Below are positions 21,614 to 30,890 of a stretch of 64,000 bases of DNA, one piece after another. The translations under genes and the position numbers were made by a program. The stretch is from Lachnospiraceae bacterium (GTDB lineage Bacteria > Bacillota > Clostridia > Lachnospirales > Lachnospiraceae). Each line of letters begins with the position of its first letter. Positions within the stretch are counted from its first letter, which is position 1. The stretch spans positions 1 through 64,000 of the forward strand of contig JAETQI010000018.1 in NCBI GenBank assembly GCA_021770755.1, written 5' to 3'. The notes beneath the pieces were generated by a model, which saw only the letters and a program-made list of their open reading frames with translations, did no database searches and had not been told where the DNA came from.

Positions 21614-22816
21614 ATGTTTTCTAAATTTTTCTATACATTGAAAGAAAAGGGACTGGAGGTCTCATTAGGGGAGTGGCTGGATCTGCAGGAAGCGCTTGAC
21701 AAGGGGCTTTGCGAGAGCTCGCTGACGCAGTTTTACTATGTGGCGAGGATGATACTGGTGAAGAGCGAGACCGAGTTTGACAAGTTTGACATGGCGTTCG
21801 AGGAGTGCTTTAAGGGCGTGAAGACCGAGACGGAGGTCGGGAAGAATATGCTGCGGTGGCTCGACAAGTCCGATATGCTGGAGCTTGCCCACGAGGAGGC
21901 GCGGAATCATCTGAATCAGATCGAGGACATTCATGTGGACAAGGACGATGTGGAGGAGAAATTCAAACAGCGTCTGAAAGACCAGAATGAGGAGCACAAC
22001 GGAGGAAGCTTCTGGATCGGGACGATGGGAAAGACGTCCTTTGGAAATATGGGCGGAAATGTGGGCGGCGTGCGTGTCGGCGGGCAGACAGGCTACCAGT
22101 CGGCATTTTCCGTTGTGGGTGCGCGCAAGTACCGAGATTTCAGGGACGACAAGGTGATCGATAACCGCCAGTTCCAGATGGCACTGCGGCGGCTGAGACA
22201 GTTCTCCACGAAGCTGGATATCCCCAAGTCGGAGCTTGACATTGACGAGACGATCGACAAGACCTGCAACAACGGCGGCTATCTGCAGATCGAGATGATG
22301 AAGCCGCGCAAAAATGCGGTGAAGCTCCTGCTCCTGATGGATTCCGGCGGGACGATGATCCCGTATACAAGGCTGATGAACGACCTGTTCCAGTCCGTGA
22401 ACAAATCCAATCATTTTAAGGATGTGAAAGTCTACTATTTTCACAACTGTATTTATTCCAAGCTGTATAAGACACCAGAGTGCGAGAACGGCGACTGGAT
22501 CGACACAGAGTGGATGTTCCGGAATGTCGGCAGTGATTACAAGGTGATCATCGTCGGGGATGCGGCGATGGCGCCGGAGGAGCTCTACTCGGATACAGGC
22601 AATTACAGAGGACCAAACGGCGGGCTGTCGGGTTTTGAGTGGCTCCAGTTGATGAAACGGCACTATAAGAAGATCGTGTGGATGAATCCCAAGATGGCGC
22701 CGGGACGCGCGCCGTGGCGTGAGGCGGAGACTGCCGTGAAAGAGATATTTCCTATGTATAAGCTCACAGTGAAAGGGTTAAACGAAGCGATGGTCAGGCT
22801 GATGGCAAACAGATGA
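21614..22816 (+). CDS. VWA-domain (CoxE-like) protein, partner of the MoxR ATPase
   Basis: LLLMDSGGTMIPYTRLMNDLFQS MIDAS-like (DSGGT); adjacent to the AAA ATPase. Confidence 0.8.
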   Translation: MFSKFFYTLKEKGLEVSLGEWLDLQEALDKGLCESSLTQFYYVARMILVKSETEFDKFDMAFEECFKGVKTETEVGKNMLRWLDKSDMLELAHEEARNHLNQIEDIHVDKDDVEEKFKQRLKDQNEEHNGGSFWIGTMGKTSFGNMGGNVGGVRVGGQTGYQSAFSVVGARKYRDFRDDKVIDNRQFQMALRRLRQFSTKLDIPKSELDIDETIDKTCNNGGYLQIEMMKPRKNAVKLLLLMDSGGTMIPYTRLMNDLFQSVNKSNHFKDVKVYYFHNCIYSKLYKTPECENGDWIDTEWMFRNVGSDYKVIIVGDAAMAPEELYSDTGNYRGPNGGLSGFEWLQLMKRHYKKIVWMNPKMAPGRAPWREAETAVKEIFPMYKLTVKGLNEAMVRLMANR

Positions 22817-22897
22817 GGAGCTGTCCGCGAGGCACGTCGGAGTGGATAGGATATTTTTTGGTAAAAGGGAAATGAGTACGGGGGAGAAGGCGAAGAT

Positions 22898-23314
22898 ATG
22901 GAAAAGAAAGCACCTGAGAGAAAGGTTCATCTGCGGGAGGGCGATGTATTTTACGTCTATGATAAGCGGATCAACAAATGCGTCAGGGAGGGCTGTGAGG
23001 GGACGGTCAAATATGGTCTGACGCTCCAGGTAAACATGGAAAACGGCGATACACTCAATACGTATGAGTGCAACAAGTGTCACATGAAGTACACGGCATA
23101 TCCCAATTATGTGCGTCTCACAGAAACAGAGCTGCTGGACATATATAATAAAGAGGCGGTGGATGCGCGTGACCGCAAGCGCGCTGCAGATGCTGCAAGG
23201 CAGGCAGCACGTGAGAAAAAGAAAAAGGCGTTTGCTGCGCGGAAAGCGGGCAGCAAACAGGCGGCGGGCGCGGTACGTAAAACAGGCGGTAAAAGCAGGG
23301 GGCGCAAAGCTTAA
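22898..23314 (+). CDS. Putative zinc-ribbon protein with Lys/Arg/Ala-rich tail
   Basis: Cys pairs CVREGC and CNKC plus basic low-complexity C-terminus KKKKAFAARKAGSKQAAGAVRKTGGKSRGRKA. Confidence 0.55.
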   Translation: MEKKAPERKVHLREGDVFYVYDKRINKCVREGCEGTVKYGLTLQVNMENGDTLNTYECNKCHMKYTAYPNYVRLTETELLDIYNKEAVDARDRKRAADAARQAAREKKKKAFAARKAGSKQAAGAVRKTGGKSRGRKA

Positions 23315-23372
23315 TGCCGACCAGTTAAATAGTCGCTGTTTATCCTCATTTTATCAGGATCTGACAGGGTAC

Positions 23373-23419
23373 AAAAAGAATCATAACCGAAAAATCGGAC
23401 AATTATGGTTCTTTTTTTG
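23373..23419 (+). terminator. Intrinsic terminator
   Basis: aaaaagaatcataa ... ttatggttcttttttt. Confidence 0.75.
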
Positions 23420-23487
23420 TATTGGAGCGCATAGGTTTAAACAGATGATCAGTTTTTATCGTCAAATAACAGGAAAGGGGGAATACA

Positions 23488-24990
23488 ATGAGCCAGCTTG
23501 ATGCGAATCAGGAATTTAATCTATACAGGGATATCAGCCAGCGCACTGGCGGAGAGATCTATGTGGGAGTGGTGGGGCCCGTCAGGACAGGAAAATCCAC
23601 TTTTATAAAACGTTTTATGGATCTGATGGTGCTGCCGCAGATCGAGAATGAACATGAGAGGACTCGCACGCAGGATGAACTGCCGCAGAGCAGCGGGGGG
23701 CGCACGATCACGACGACAGAGCCCAAATTTATCCCGAAGGAGGCGGCTCAGATCGAGATCAGCGACGGCATCAACGTCAAGGTGCGGCTGATCGACTGTG
23801 TCGGCTATATGGTCGACGGCGCTGCAGGGCATATGGAGGAGGACGTGGAGCGCATGGTAAAGACGCCGTGGTCCAGGGAGGAGATCCCGTTCACGCAGGC
23901 GGCGGAGATCGGGACACGCAAAGTGATCCAGGATCACTCCACGATCGGTATCGTCGTCACCACCGACGGGAGCTTTGGTGAGATACCGCGGAATGCCTAC
24001 AAGCCCGCGGAGGAGCAGACCATATCAGAGCTCAAGGAACTCGGAAAGCCGTTTGTGGTGCTTGTCAACACGACCAGGCCGTATTCCGACGAGGCAAAAA
24101 ATATCGCCGCCGAGCTGGAAAAGAAACATGAAGTCAAGGCGATCCCTGTCAATATCGAACAGCTTAGGCGCGACGATATCACGATGATATTGGAGCAGGT
24201 CATGTATGAATTTCCAGTGTCAGTGATCGAGTTCTACACGCCGAAGTGGATGGATATCATGGAGATCGACAATCCCATGAAAAAAGAAGTGATCGAGAAG
24301 CTGCATGTCATCATGGATAAGGTCAGGACTGTGCGCGACCTGGTGGAGAAGGATTTCAGCCAGTTGCTGGAGAAGGACAGCGAGTACATCAGGCGCTGCA
24401 AATACGACAAGGTGAACATTGCAGACGGCTCCGCTTCCTTTTTGCTCGAGGGGGACACAAAGTATTATTATGAGCTGTTAAGCTCTATGACAGGGGAAAA
24501 CATATCGGGAGAGTATCAGTTGATGCAGCTCCTGTCAAGCCTGGCTGACATGAAACGGGAGTACAAGAAGGTGCTCAATGCGCTCGAGAGTGTCCGCCAA
24601 AAGGGATACGGCGTCGTCACGCCGGAGCGCGATGAGATTATGCTGGATAATCCGACACTGATCAAGCACGGCAATAAATACGGCGTGAAGATCAAGGCGC
24701 AGAGTCCGTCGATCCACATGATCAAGGCAAACATAGAGACCGAGATCGCACCGATCGTCGGCACGCAGCAGCAGGCGCAGGATCTGATCGGATACATCTC
24801 GGATGCGGAGACCTCCAAGGAGGGCATCTGGGAGACGAACATTTTCGGCAAGACGGTGGAGCAGTTGGTCAATGACGGTATCACGAGCAAAGTCTCCATG
24901 ATCGGTGAGGAGAGCCAGATCAAATTGCAGGATACCATGCAGAAGATCGTCAACGACTCCAACGGGGGAATGGTCTGTATCATTATATAA
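23488..24990 (+). CDS. spoIVA: Stage IV sporulation protein A
   Basis: NLYRDISQRTGGEIYVGVVGPVRTGKSTFIKRFMDLMVLP is highly characteristic. Confidence 0.97.
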   Translation: MSQLDANQEFNLYRDISQRTGGEIYVGVVGPVRTGKSTFIKRFMDLMVLPQIENEHERTRTQDELPQSSGGRTITTTEPKFIPKEAAQIEISDGINVKVRLIDCVGYMVDGAAGHMEEDVERMVKTPWSREEIPFTQAAEIGTRKVIQDHSTIGIVVTTDGSFGEIPRNAYKPAEEQTISELKELGKPFVVLVNTTRPYSDEAKNIAAELEKKHEVKAIPVNIEQLRRDDITMILEQVMYEFPVSVIEFYTPKWMDIMEIDNPMKKEVIEKLHVIMDKVRTVRDLVEKDFSQLLEKDSEYIRRCKYDKVNIADGSASFLLEGDTKYYYELLSSMTGENISGEYQLMQLLSSLADMKREYKKVLNALESVRQKGYGVVTPERDEIMLDNPTLIKHGNKYGVKIKAQSPSIHMIKANIETEIAPIVGTQQQAQDLIGYISDAETSKEGIWETNIFGKTVEQLVNDGITSKVSMIGEESQIKLQDTMQKIVNDSNGGMVCIII

Positions 24991-25033
24991 AAGGCGAAGG
25001 ACCGCCGTCAGGGTTTATGTCCGGTTTATGTAT

Positions 25034-26227
25034 TTATGGCATAGCGGATGCCCTATATTCCGAGGGCGTCTTTCCCATCGCTTTTTTAAATACTTTCACA
25101 AAATAATTATTGTCCGTGTAGCCGACATAGCTGCTGATCTCCTGGACAGTCAGGTTTGTCTCCCAGAGCATTTCAGCAGCGTGACGGCATCTTAAGTCCG
25201 CGATATATTGTGTTATGGTGCGTCCGGTTTCCTGCTTGAAGATTTTGGCGAGGTGGGAGGATGAGTAATCCGATAGCTGGCACAGTGCATCCATACTGAC
25301 ATTCTGTGTGTAATTCAGGGAAAGATATTCCACGACTTTAACGACCGCCGGGGAGTAACCGCTGGTATTTACCAGGTGGTCACGCACTGCGGTTGTCAGT
25401 TCGATCAGCATTTCGTAGCAATACTGTGTTTGTTTTGCGATATTGTCAGTACCAGAGAGACGCTGGACGGATTTCTGGGTAATCTGGTCGATCGTGATGA
25501 TGGACAGTCCGCTCTGTTCTGCCGCTTTCCGGGCCAGCGCGCGCAGGATGGAAATAGGGCTTTGATAGACTGGACTGCGGAACAGACCGGTAAGGGAAGA
25601 TGATTCATTCTGCATCTCGTCATAAGCCTGAATGATACTTTCAACCTCACCTTTCTCGATCAGTTTTAAGAGGCGGTTTTCAACATGATAGCGCTGATAG
25701 ACCGCACTGTAGTCAATAGAATCCTGACGATATATCTTCGGTTCTTTCGGTTCTTCCTGAAATCCCAGAAGTCTTCGATACGCATACTCCTGCAAAAGCG
25801 GATCAAACGATACCATACATGCGGTGACCGTGCGCTGGATCTGATAGGTGCTAAGTATTGGCATGGCAGTATAGTATAATTTGATGGAAGTTGCATAAGA
25901 CGCCGGCATTTTGTTTTCGATCAGGATATTCTGCATTTTCTCATCAGAATATTCTGTCCTGGCATAAGGCCCGATCAGGAAAACCTTGTTCCTGAACCGA
26001 AAGAAAAACAGACACACATCGAGTTTGTCCACGATTTCATAAAAGGTCGTGTCATCCATGGAACCTAGTAAATAGGAGAGGGAGTCAACAGCAAACATCG
26101 GCTGTAGAGCCTTCTGGAAGCAGTAAGTGTCCTCGAAGGCGGCGAGCAGCCTGGCATCATTATCATATATCATGACTTCTGCATTCAGGAGATTGTGCAG
26201 AAGTTTTCTGAATAATTCTAAATCCAT
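25034..26227 (-). CDS. AraC family transcriptional regulator
   Basis: C-terminal double HTH: SLNYTQNVSMDALCQLSDYSSSHLAKIFKQETGRTITQYIADLRCRHAAEML ... YVGYTDNNYFVKVFKKAMGKTPSEYR. Confidence 0.93.
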   Translation of the reverse strand: MDLELFRKLLHNLLNAEVMIYDNDARLLAAFEDTYCFQKALQPMFAVDSLSYLLGSMDDTTFYEIVDKLDVCLFFFRFRNKVFLIGPYARTEYSDEKMQNILIENKMPASYATSIKLYYTAMPILSTYQIQRTVTACMVSFDPLLQEYAYRRLLGFQEEPKEPKIYRQDSIDYSAVYQRYHVENRLLKLIEKGEVESIIQAYDEMQNESSSLTGLFRSPVYQSPISILRALARKAAEQSGLSIITIDQITQKSVQRLSGTDNIAKQTQYCYEMLIELTTAVRDHLVNTSGYSPAVVKVVEYLSLNYTQNVSMDALCQLSDYSSSHLAKIFKQETGRTITQYIADLRCRHAAEMLWETNLTVQEISSYVGYTDNNYFVKVFKKAMGKTPSEYRASAMP

Positions 26228-26340
26228 TACTTTTTTCTCATTTCTATTTCAGTTTCTTTTATTGTACCATAATTGTTATTTATTTCAACATCGCCTTATC
26301 AGTTGATCTATCTGGCAACAAAGTTTTGAATCGAATAGTA

Positions 26341-26395
26341 TTGTTCTATAAATGATCAAATATTTCTAACGGTTTTCCCGGAATTTAGATATAAT
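26341..26395 (+). promoter_or_regulatory. Copy 1 of duplicated operator/-10 module
   Basis: aaatatttctaacggttttcc (26358-26378) with TATAAT at 26390. Confidence 0.6.
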
Positions 26396-26483
26396 ATTAA
26401 AAAGTAAGGCAACACCGCTCACAATACAGGTTCGGAGATGAACGTGTTATATTAGATTAAAAAAGTATTAAAAGATAATATAA

Positions 26484-26538
26484 TAGTTCTAAAATAAATT
26501 AAATATTTCTAACGGTTTTCCATGATTTTAAATATAAT
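26484..26538 (+). promoter_or_regulatory. Copy 2 of duplicated operator/-10 module
   Basis: Identical 21-mer at 26501-26521 with TATAAT at 26533, same 32-nt offset as copy 1. Confidence 0.6.
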
Positions 26539-26600
26539 TGTAGTTAGCAAGAATAATCATGATGTATGCGTGCGAATGGTATACAAAAGGAGGAAACAAG

Positions 26601-28082
26601 ATGGAAAAAAATGGAAAACTAACACAGAGCCAGATTGACGGTGTGCAGTACCGCCGCGCGAAATTGTGGCAGATCATTCTGGTCGCTTCCGGCGGAATGG
26701 TCGGCATGGGGTTTTACTGTCTGATCGGGCTGGCGAACTACTCTGCCAACATTGGTTTTGGGATCGCGACAGTTGCCGTGGGAGGCATTTTGACGTTCAC
26801 CCGCGTTTTTGATGCGATCACAGATCCACTGCTTGCATTTATTTACGATAAGGTGAATACACGCTTTGGCAAGGTTCGCATCCTGCTTGCCAGCGGCTGG
26901 ATCGTGATGGTTCTCGCAACACTGCTGATGTATAGCTGGGCGGCTGGAAAAGGACATGGATTCATGGTCTTTGTGCTGCTGTACATGCTTTATATCATCG
27001 GTTACACGCTGTATAACATGACAGGACAGACGCTGTTCGCCCTGATGACCAACGACCCGAAGCAGCGGCCGATGGTGGGCGTGTGGAGCACGATCTTTAA
27101 CTATATCGTTCCGATTGCCCTGAATATGGTTTACTATGTGGCGCTGATGCCAAAGTACGGCGGTTTCAATCTGGAGTTTCTGACCGCGGTCTGCTGGGCA
27201 ACCATCGCGGTATCCGCTGTGGGGCTTGTGACAACCTGTATCGGTATTTCGGAGTTCGACAGACCGGAGAATTTTGCAGGCACAACAACAAAGAAGGAAA
27301 AGCTCAGGATGAAGGACATGATAGAGGTGTTAAGGAACAATCGTCCACTGCGCTGTTACATCGCATCCGGGGCATCGGATAAGATCGCACAGCAGGTGGC
27401 AAGCCAGTCCATCATCAGTACGATGCTTGGCGGGATTGTCATCGGCAATATGTCCATCTCCACGACACTGAGTACCGTGAGCATCATCCCTTCCATTTTG
27501 TTTGCCGTGGTGGGCGCGAAATATGCCGGAAAACATGGCAATAAAAGGACGATCATCACATGGACCTATATGTGTATTTATGTGACCTGCGCAATGATTC
27601 TCTTCTTTGTTTTCTTACATATCGGCGGAAGTACGCGCAGCATTTCAGCAGCCCTGCCGCTTATGGCGATCTATGTGATCCTGACGCTGGCGCTGAACGG
27701 TACGAAGATGTGCGTGACCACCGGAAACAATGCTTTCATGGCAGATGTCATTGACTACGAGCTGGATCGCGGAGGCAGGTATATCCCGGCAGTGGTATCC
27801 GGTGTCTACAGCCTGATCGATAAGCTGGTATCTTCTGTGAGCGCGCTGATTGCGACTGGTGCGGTGGCGCTGATCGGCTATACGGAGACTATGCCGCAGC
27901 CTACGGATGCGTTGACGGGCGGTGTTTTCTGGATGACGATGGTGCTGATGTATGGTTTTCCGCTGGTCGGATGGGTGATCACCCTGATCGCCATGAAGTA
28001 CTGCTCTCTGGATAAAGAAGAGATGGTGGAAGTCCAGAAGCGCATCGCGGATAAGAAAGCGGCCGCATTGAAAGAAAGATAG
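26601..28082 (+). CDS. GPH-family (glycoside-pentoside-hexuronide:cation) MFS transporter
   Basis: 12-TM pattern; TRVFDAITDPLLAFIYDKVNTRFGKVR motif. Confidence 0.9.
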   Translation: MEKNGKLTQSQIDGVQYRRAKLWQIILVASGGMVGMGFYCLIGLANYSANIGFGIATVAVGGILTFTRVFDAITDPLLAFIYDKVNTRFGKVRILLASGWIVMVLATLLMYSWAAGKGHGFMVFVLLYMLYIIGYTLYNMTGQTLFALMTNDPKQRPMVGVWSTIFNYIVPIALNMVYYVALMPKYGGFNLEFLTAVCWATIAVSAVGLVTTCIGISEFDRPENFAGTTTKKEKLRMKDMIEVLRNNRPLRCYIASGASDKIAQQVASQSIISTMLGGIVIGNMSISTTLSTVSIIPSILFAVVGAKYAGKHGNKRTIITWTYMCIYVTCAMILFFVFLHIGGSTRSISAALPLMAIYVILTLALNGTKMCVTTGNNAFMADVIDYELDRGGRYIPAVVSGVYSLIDKLVSSVSALIATGAVALIGYTETMPQPTDALTGGVFWMTMVLMYGFPLVGWVITLIAMKYCSLDKEEMVEVQKRIADKKAAALKER

Positions 28083-28110
28083 GCAGATATCGGAAAAGGG
28101 AGAAAAGTCC

Positions 28111-28483
28111 ATGATCATTGAGAGCAGGGAGTTTGGGCGCATCGAAATGTCAGATATTCCGTTGCCGGAGGGAATCGACGCTGACGTAAACGGAACATAT
28201 ACATATGCCGGCAGGGTGCTTGCCGCGGTCAGGATGCGGGAGAAAGACAGGGACTGGTACCGGGTCTTTACGATGGAAGAGGACGGGAGAGACAGTGATT
28301 GAGAGTGATATCCGTGTGACGGGTGCACATACAGGCAGAATGAGCCTGCGTATCGCATTGCAGTCGAATGAACAGTTCCAGGTTTGTCTGGACAGAAGCC
28401 TGGATGAAAATGGGGAGCCTAGGAGTACTGGTTTTGCTGAATATGACGGGATCAGAAGAAATGTGGCGGATATGGCGGACTGA
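28111..28483 (+). pseudogene. Small gene split over two frames (28111-28302 and the frame of 28205-28483), possibly frameshifted
   Basis: Frame 1 ...VFTMEEDGRDSD* continues in frame 2 as GETVIESDIRVTGAHTGRMSLRI...; removing one G of a GGG run near 28284 would join them. Confidence 0.4.
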
Positions 28484-28529
28484 CAGGCTATGACAGAGAA
28501 TGATATTGAGAAGCAAAGGAGCAGTGAAA

Positions 28530-30782
28530 ATGGCAAGAATTGTGAATAAGATCAACGAACAATGGGAGTTCGAGAAACAGGGGAAGACGACAGAGATCTG
28601 TCTTCCGCATACATGGAACGCAGAGGACGGGCAGACAGGACCGGAACTATACTTCCGCGGCGTCTGCACTTACCGCAGGCATCTGAAGAAGCCGGAGCTG
28701 GCGCCGGGACAGCAGGTTTACATCGAGTTTCGTGGTGTTAATTCTTCTGCGGTTGTGTATATGAACGGGAAAGAACTGGCGCGTCACGACGGCGGTTATT
28801 CCACATTCCGGGTTAATGTCACGGACGCAATGGAAGCGGACAGCACGCTGGAAGTTCTGGTGGACAATGCGCCGAATGCAAAAGTTTATCCGCAGAGGGC
28901 GGACTTTACGTTCTATGGCGGCATTTACCGCGATGTCTATATGATCATCGCAGATCAGTCGCATTTTGATCTGGATTATTACGGCGGAAGCGGATTTCGG
29001 ATTACGCCGGAGGTAAACGGGGAAAGTGCGGTGGTCAGCTTCGATACGTATTCTGTGGGGGAAGCCGAGAAGATTGTTGTCTCCATCGCGGGAGTCGGTG
29101 AGACAGCACTTGCACTGGAAACTGTTGGCGGGAAAACATATGGAAAAGGCAGCATTGATATCGCAAACGTGCATCGGTGGGACGGTGTGGACGACCCGTA
29201 TCTGTATGAGGCGACAGCAGTCCTGTACCGCGGCGGCGAGGCGGTGGACGCGGTCACGGAGCGTTTTGGATGCAGGGAATTTCGTTTTGATGCGAAGGAG
29301 GGCTTTTTCCTGAATGGAAGGCGTTATCCGCTGCACGGTGTTTCACGCCATCAGGACAGGCTTGGCGTGGGAAATGCGCTCACGCGCGAAATGCATGAGG
29401 AGGACATGGAGCTGATCCTCTCCATGGGGGCAAATTCCATACGTCTGGCACACTATCAGCACGACCAGTATTTTTATGATTTGTGCGATGAGAAGGGAAT
29501 CGTCGCGTGGGCGGAGATCCCATATATCACGATCCATATGGATACCGGCAGGGAGAACACGATCCAGCAGATGAAGGAGCTGATCACACAGAATTACAAC
29601 CATGCATCGATCGTGTGCTGGGCGCTCTCAAACGAGATCTCACTCCAGGGCGTGACGGAGGATCTGATGGAAAACCACAGGGTTCTGAATGACCTGGTTC
29701 ATGAGATGGACAGGACGAGGGTTTCCGCGATGGCAAACCTGTTCCTGCTCGAGACGGACAGTCCGCTGGTGTCGCTTCCGGATATCCGCGGCTATAACCT
29801 TTACTATGGCTGGTATGTCGGGGAAGTGGAGGACAATGACACATTTTTTGATGATTTTCATGAAAAATACCCGGATACGGCGATCGGGCTGACCGAGTAC
29901 GGGGCGGATTCCGTCATCACGCTGCAGTCGCCAAAACCGGAAAAGGGCGACTACACGGAGAGCTATCAGGCGGTTTATCATGAGCATATGCTGGAAATGT
30001 TTGCGGCAAGACCGTACCTGTGGGGGACATATGTGTGGAATATGTTTGAGTTTGCAGCCGCAGGAAGGGACGAGGCCGGAGATCCGGGCAAGAACCACAA
30101 GGGGCTTGTCACGTTTGACCGGAAACAGAAAAAGGATGCTTTCTATATCTATAAGGCATGGTGGAGCGCGGAGAAGTTTGTCCATCTCTGCGGGAGACGG
30201 TATCATGACAGGGTGGAGGACACGACGGAGATCAAGGTATACTCCAATCTGGAAAAGATCGCGCTGTATGTGGACGACAAACTCTTTGCGGAGCAGACGG
30301 GAGAGCATGTATTCCGGTTCCAGGTGCCGATTGACGGCGTGCACAGGATCAAAGCGGTGGGCTATAGTCAGGACACTGCCTTTGAGGACAGCGGCTTTGA
30401 GGATAGCATGGAGATTGCAAAAGTGGATGCGCCGAATCCTTCATATTTTATGTCGCCTGAAAAGGTGCGTAACTGGTTCGACGCGCCTGAGGACAACGGG
30501 GAGGATAAAGAAGGATATCTCTCTATCAACAGCACGATGGGTGAGATCCAGGCGACCGAGCAGGGCGCCGCACTGCTTGCGGGCATGATGAGCCAGATGT
30601 CAGGGAAGACAGCCGGAGGAATGGGCGAAGGTGTCGAGATACCGGAGGCAATGCAGAAGATGATAGCCAGACAGCCGTTAAAGAAACTATTGCAGCAGGG
30701 CGGAATGGAACTGGAGCCGGAAAAGCTGCAGCAGCTTAATCAGGCATTGAATCAGATACCGAAGGCAGCGGTGCAGAAGTAA
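28530..30782 (+). CDS. Glycoside hydrolase family 2 (beta-galactosidase/glucuronidase-like)
   Basis: FFLNGRRYPLHGVSRHQDRLGVGNALTREMHEEDMELILSMGANSIRLAHYQHDQYFYDLCDEKGIVAWAEIPY, WALSNEIS, GLTEYGAD. Confidence 0.93.
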   Translation: MARIVNKINEQWEFEKQGKTTEICLPHTWNAEDGQTGPELYFRGVCTYRRHLKKPELAPGQQVYIEFRGVNSSAVVYMNGKELARHDGGYSTFRVNVTDAMEADSTLEVLVDNAPNAKVYPQRADFTFYGGIYRDVYMIIADQSHFDLDYYGGSGFRITPEVNGESAVVSFDTYSVGEAEKIVVSIAGVGETALALETVGGKTYGKGSIDIANVHRWDGVDDPYLYEATAVLYRGGEAVDAVTERFGCREFRFDAKEGFFLNGRRYPLHGVSRHQDRLGVGNALTREMHEEDMELILSMGANSIRLAHYQHDQYFYDLCDEKGIVAWAEIPYITIHMDTGRENTIQQMKELITQNYNHASIVCWALSNEISLQGVTEDLMENHRVLNDLVHEMDRTRVSAMANLFLLETDSPLVSLPDIRGYNLYYGWYVGEVEDNDTFFDDFHEKYPDTAIGLTEYGADSVITLQSPKPEKGDYTESYQAVYHEHMLEMFAARPYLWGTYVWNMFEFAAAGRDEAGDPGKNHKGLVTFDRKQKKDAFYIYKAWWSAEKFVHLCGRRYHDRVEDTTEIKVYSNLEKIALYVDDKLFAEQTGEHVFRFQVPIDGVHRIKAVGYSQDTAFEDSGFEDSMEIAKVDAPNPSYFMSPEKVRNWFDAPEDNGEDKEGYLSINSTMGEIQATEQGAALLAGMMSQMSGKTAGGMGEGVEIPEAMQKMIARQPLKKLLQQGGMELEPEKLQQLNQALNQIPKAAVQK

Positions 30783-30890
30783 CGTTTTGATTTTAATAAA
30801 AGTAAAATGGAGATTAAGAGTGAAAGAAAATTCGAACTGTGAAAGGATCTTTCATGTCTTGTTTGTGACCAGAAAGGAATGATAAAAAAC

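Noticed and set aside
28111-28483. Small split ORF considered as the beta subunit of a C-glycoside deglycosidase (with the TIM-barrel gene at 32214 as alpha subunit)
   Set aside because: Length fits but I could not recognise DUF6379-type motifs; not enough support to claim it.
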